64,000 nt of DNA from NCBI GenBank assembly GCA_029948255.1, contig JALIZF010001498.1:186001-250000 (forward strand). The letters run 5' to 3'. This DNA is from Telmatactis stephensoni (taxonomy: Eukaryota > Cnidaria > Anthozoa > Actiniaria > Isophelliidae). The notes under the pieces are model-generated. The model did not search any database. It was not told the origin of the DNA and worked only from the letters and a program-made list of their open reading frames with translations. The position numbers were made by a program, and so were the translations under genes. This document shows positions 59,501 through 64,000 of the stretch, in pieces (position 1 is the stretch's first letter; the number at the start of each line of letters is the position of its first letter).

Positions 59501-60460
59501 CATATTTCACTGCAAAATTAAAAAGAAAAGTTGGTGATAAAAAATAATGTGCTTTAGACTTAAAGGGAATTGAAGTACTTCTTCTTGCTAAGCCCAGTTC
59601 TAATAAGGCAAAGGAATTCTCCAAAAGACAGCAAAAAGTAACAGAAGAAAAATATCTGAGTTGTATTCTATCTAACTAATAAACAATATGCTAATATCCG
59701 GTTGAAACTATTTACAAATGTTTTAAAAATCCAATGTCTACTGTAGATACACTCCTTTAATTAAAAGAAATTATGCATAAATTAGATGACAGACAGATAG
59801 AAGTACACATAATGAAGCACTTGTAAACTAAGCGACACGCTAGTACAGAAAACAACTTTAAAACCTTAATTTTATGATAAATTTAACTGCACCTCGTGCC
59901 AGTGGGAATTGGAAGAAAGAAAGTGAAAAAGAGCGACTTGTCCCGGCAAAGTCTGCATGGTAGCGCTTCCTCGCCATGAAATCATTTCGCAAGGGGGGTG
60001 GAGTGAATTTAAGTGTTATTCATCAGAACGCTACGATACCAGACGTACACCTGAACGAGTCATTCCTTACACGTACATGTATATTACATTTGACATTCGT
60101 AAAAACAAAAGAAATCCTCAAACGTTAGTTGTAAAGGGCATATTGCACAATAAGGAGTTATTTAGAATCGATTCGTGGGAAGAGTGAACTATATTTGAGG
60201 GGATGTACTGACGATCACGTACAAGTGGACGTAGTACCATTGAGAGACAATTGTAACAGTGGGGAATACTCAATCTAACAATGCAGTCTTACGTTTGTCG
60301 AGGTTCTAGAACCAGACAGTGTAACTGATCCTGCGATGTTGTCCTCTGCGGTGCTTGTTGACATGACTGGATTGGATGGATGCGATTACCGAACACAAAA
60401 GACCTTCCTCAATAGCGTCTTGATTACTGTGCCCTAGTCCAGCTTTCAGACTACATTTAT
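44566..60460 (-). CDS. FOXP: FoxP-type forkhead transcription factor, 14 coding exons (714 aa)
   Basis: ATG at 60364, with about 96 nt of probable 5' UTR in the same exon (acceptor at 60461-60462); read-through stop TGA at 44566. All borders are AG/GT with consistent phases, 2145 nt. The architecture is that of FoxP: zinc finger with C267, C272, H285, H290; leucine zipper (about 297-330); forkhead (about 464-552); C-terminal acidic tail. FoxP proteins bind DNA as dimers through the zipper, and act mostly as repressors in the nucleus (family knowledge). Odd points: the N-terminus is rich in His, Cys and Gly rather than a long polyglutamine; the final exon abuts a satellite array. The exact 3' end is uncertain because the last exon also carries a good donor at 44590-44591, so a further exon may exist. 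Between exons 60293 and 57332 an extra exon is not excluded. Confidence 0.94.
44790..45560. repeat. Satellite array, period 76 bp lengthening to 86 and 96 bp
   Basis: GCAATGG or GCAATGA anchors fall at 44825, 44901, 44977, 45053, 45139, 45226, 45313, 45399 and 45495. Each unit contains AACAAGTTGCACGAACCATT, GCAGGGTGTTACACGGTGC and TTTTCTGCAACTTGTCACGC. Later units gain AGTGTCACGC once, and the last gains it twice. It lies in the FoxP intron beside the last coding exon. The 415-codon open frame over it is a by-product of stop-free repeat units. Confidence 0.95.
47500..47580. repeat. Palindromic CGTAACGTTACG stretch
   Basis: CGCGTAACGTAACGTTACGT is self-complementary in its core and is followed by ACGTTAACGAAACGTAACG. 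It is in a FoxP intron. Function unknown. Confidence 0.6.
47655..47800 (+). repeat. Relative of the GATGCACAGATGACGTCAAA MITE
   Basis: TAGACTCCATTTGTCCGTGC, TAGATGCACAGATGACGTCA and TTTTCGACCAATCA resemble 22965-23240. It ends within 10 bp of FoxP exon 47808-47941. Confidence 0.55.
48026..48306. mobile_element. Foldback element, arms about 100 bp
   Basis: ACTAGGATCTTGATCACAAT, GCAGTCATGCTCTCTTGG on the left are mirrored by CCAAGAGAGCATGAC, GATCAAGATCCTAGTTAGG on the right. Outer parts (TTTAAACTTTGAATACTCAG against CTGAGTATTTAAAGTTTAA) also pair. It is intronic in FoxP between exons 47808-47941 and 48462-48563. Confidence 0.85.
48661..48846 (+). mobile_element. tRNA-derived SINE, GGCCGAGTGG family, copy 2
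   Basis: The head GGTGGCATGGTTGGCCGAGT resembles a Leu/Ser-type tRNA A box and GTCCGGGTTCGAGAATCGG holds the B box. The body has CGAGGGTTTTTCTCCGGGTT and AAAATCAACATGTGAATTG. It is about 100 bp from FoxP exon 48462-48563, inside the next intron. Confidence 0.85.
49111..49300 (-). mobile_element. tRNA-derived SINE, GGCCGAGTGG family, copy 3
   Basis: The complement of 48661-48846 in order: CACATGTTGATTTTTATCGG, CCGGAGAACCCGGAGAAAAA, GGCTCGAACCCGGACC (B box) and CGCTCGGCCAACCACTTC (A box). It lies in inverted orientation about 265 bp from copy 2, in the same FoxP intron. Confidence 0.85.
50850..51120. repeat. Polypurine tract of about 270 bp
   Basis: GAAAGAAA, GAAGAAAG and GGGAAGAG motifs run on the plus strand; two similar blocks (AATGAGAAACAAAAGGGAAG and AATGAGAAACAAAGGGGAAG) show a local duplication of about 50 bp. 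It is next to FoxP exon 51179-51533, on its donor side. Confidence 0.85.
54186..54270. repeat. Short inverted repeat (ACTCGAAACCATTGTATA)
   Basis: AGTATTTCACTCGAAACCAT is mirrored by ATGGTTTCGAGTGAAATACT with a loop of about 30 bp. ACAATGGTTTCC also occurs at 54100. It is in a FoxP intron. Confidence 0.75.
57657..57731 (+). repeat. Interspersed TATATAGCGCC repeat, copy 2
   Basis: ATCATTTATATAGCGCCTAT, CTGCTCTAGGCGCTTTACA and CATGCATGGTAGAC match 8495-8580 almost base for base. It is in FoxP intron 1 and preceded by an AATAAT microsatellite. Confidence 0.7.

Positions 60461-64000
<3,540 letters not shown>

Larger units (their letters stand above)
51179..60364 (-). other. FOXP: FoxP exons 1-9: N-terminus, zinc finger, leucine zipper
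   Basis: Coding exons: 60293-60364, 56802-57332, 56110-56191, 55322-55370, 54470-54501, 53242-53326, 52695-52782, 52062-52118 and 51179-51533. The finger is split over two exons: [18 protein letters not shown], then [15 protein letters not shown]. The zipper reads [12 protein letters not shown] then [15 protein letters not shown]. The 32-nt exon 54470-54501 and the 49-nt exon before it are forced by phase: only the donor ending CAGT at 55322 gives a continuous frame into the finger exon. Exon 51179-51533 encodes a Pro/Ser/Thr-rich linker. Confidence 0.88.

Overview
This is a eukaryotic, intron-rich animal nuclear window. Marine invertebrate, most likely cnidarian (anthozoan), is my inference. 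It rests on ordinary metazoan splice sites, a TRPA channel, a FoxP factor and an ANTP-class homeobox gene, and on dense small foldback elements, two tRNA-derived SINE families and long simple repeats. No sequence search was possible, so the taxon is not proven. No bacterial genes, rRNA, true tRNA genes or CRISPR arrays were seen.

Layout: (1) 14-4337, plus strand, the 3' seven exons of a protein-coding gene I do not recognise (460 visible residues, phases consistent throughout). (2) 4338-13519, a gene-free block of nested repeats. Two tandem copies of one repeat are present, one of them interrupted by a 4.7 kb foldback element flanked by TTAA. (3) 13520-37887, minus strand, a complete 29-exon TRPA-type cation channel (1145 aa): ankyrin repeats, six membrane segments with pore, and a C-terminal tail. 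(4) 34246-35605, plus strand, a complete two-exon homeobox gene lying inside the third intron of the TRPA gene, on the opposite strand. (5) 37888-44565, no gene recognised, many small mobile elements. (6) 44566-60460, minus strand, a 14-exon FoxP transcription factor (714 aa): Cys/His-rich N-terminus, C2H2 zinc finger, leucine zipper, forkhead and acidic C-terminus. (7) 60461-64000, the upstream region of FoxP, with a long TTTC microsatellite and no gene recognised.

The exon models were built by eye: acceptor and donor sites were chosen so that every junction keeps phase and the joined protein matches family architecture. The genes are not an operon. The unrecognised gene and TRPA converge tail to tail; FoxP lies upstream of TRPA in the same direction, so its 3' end faces the TRPA 5' end. 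The one close functional question is the nested homeobox gene. It shares its locus, and possibly regulatory DNA, with the TRPA intron, which also carries an AT-rich degenerate tandem repeat just upstream of the homeobox start.
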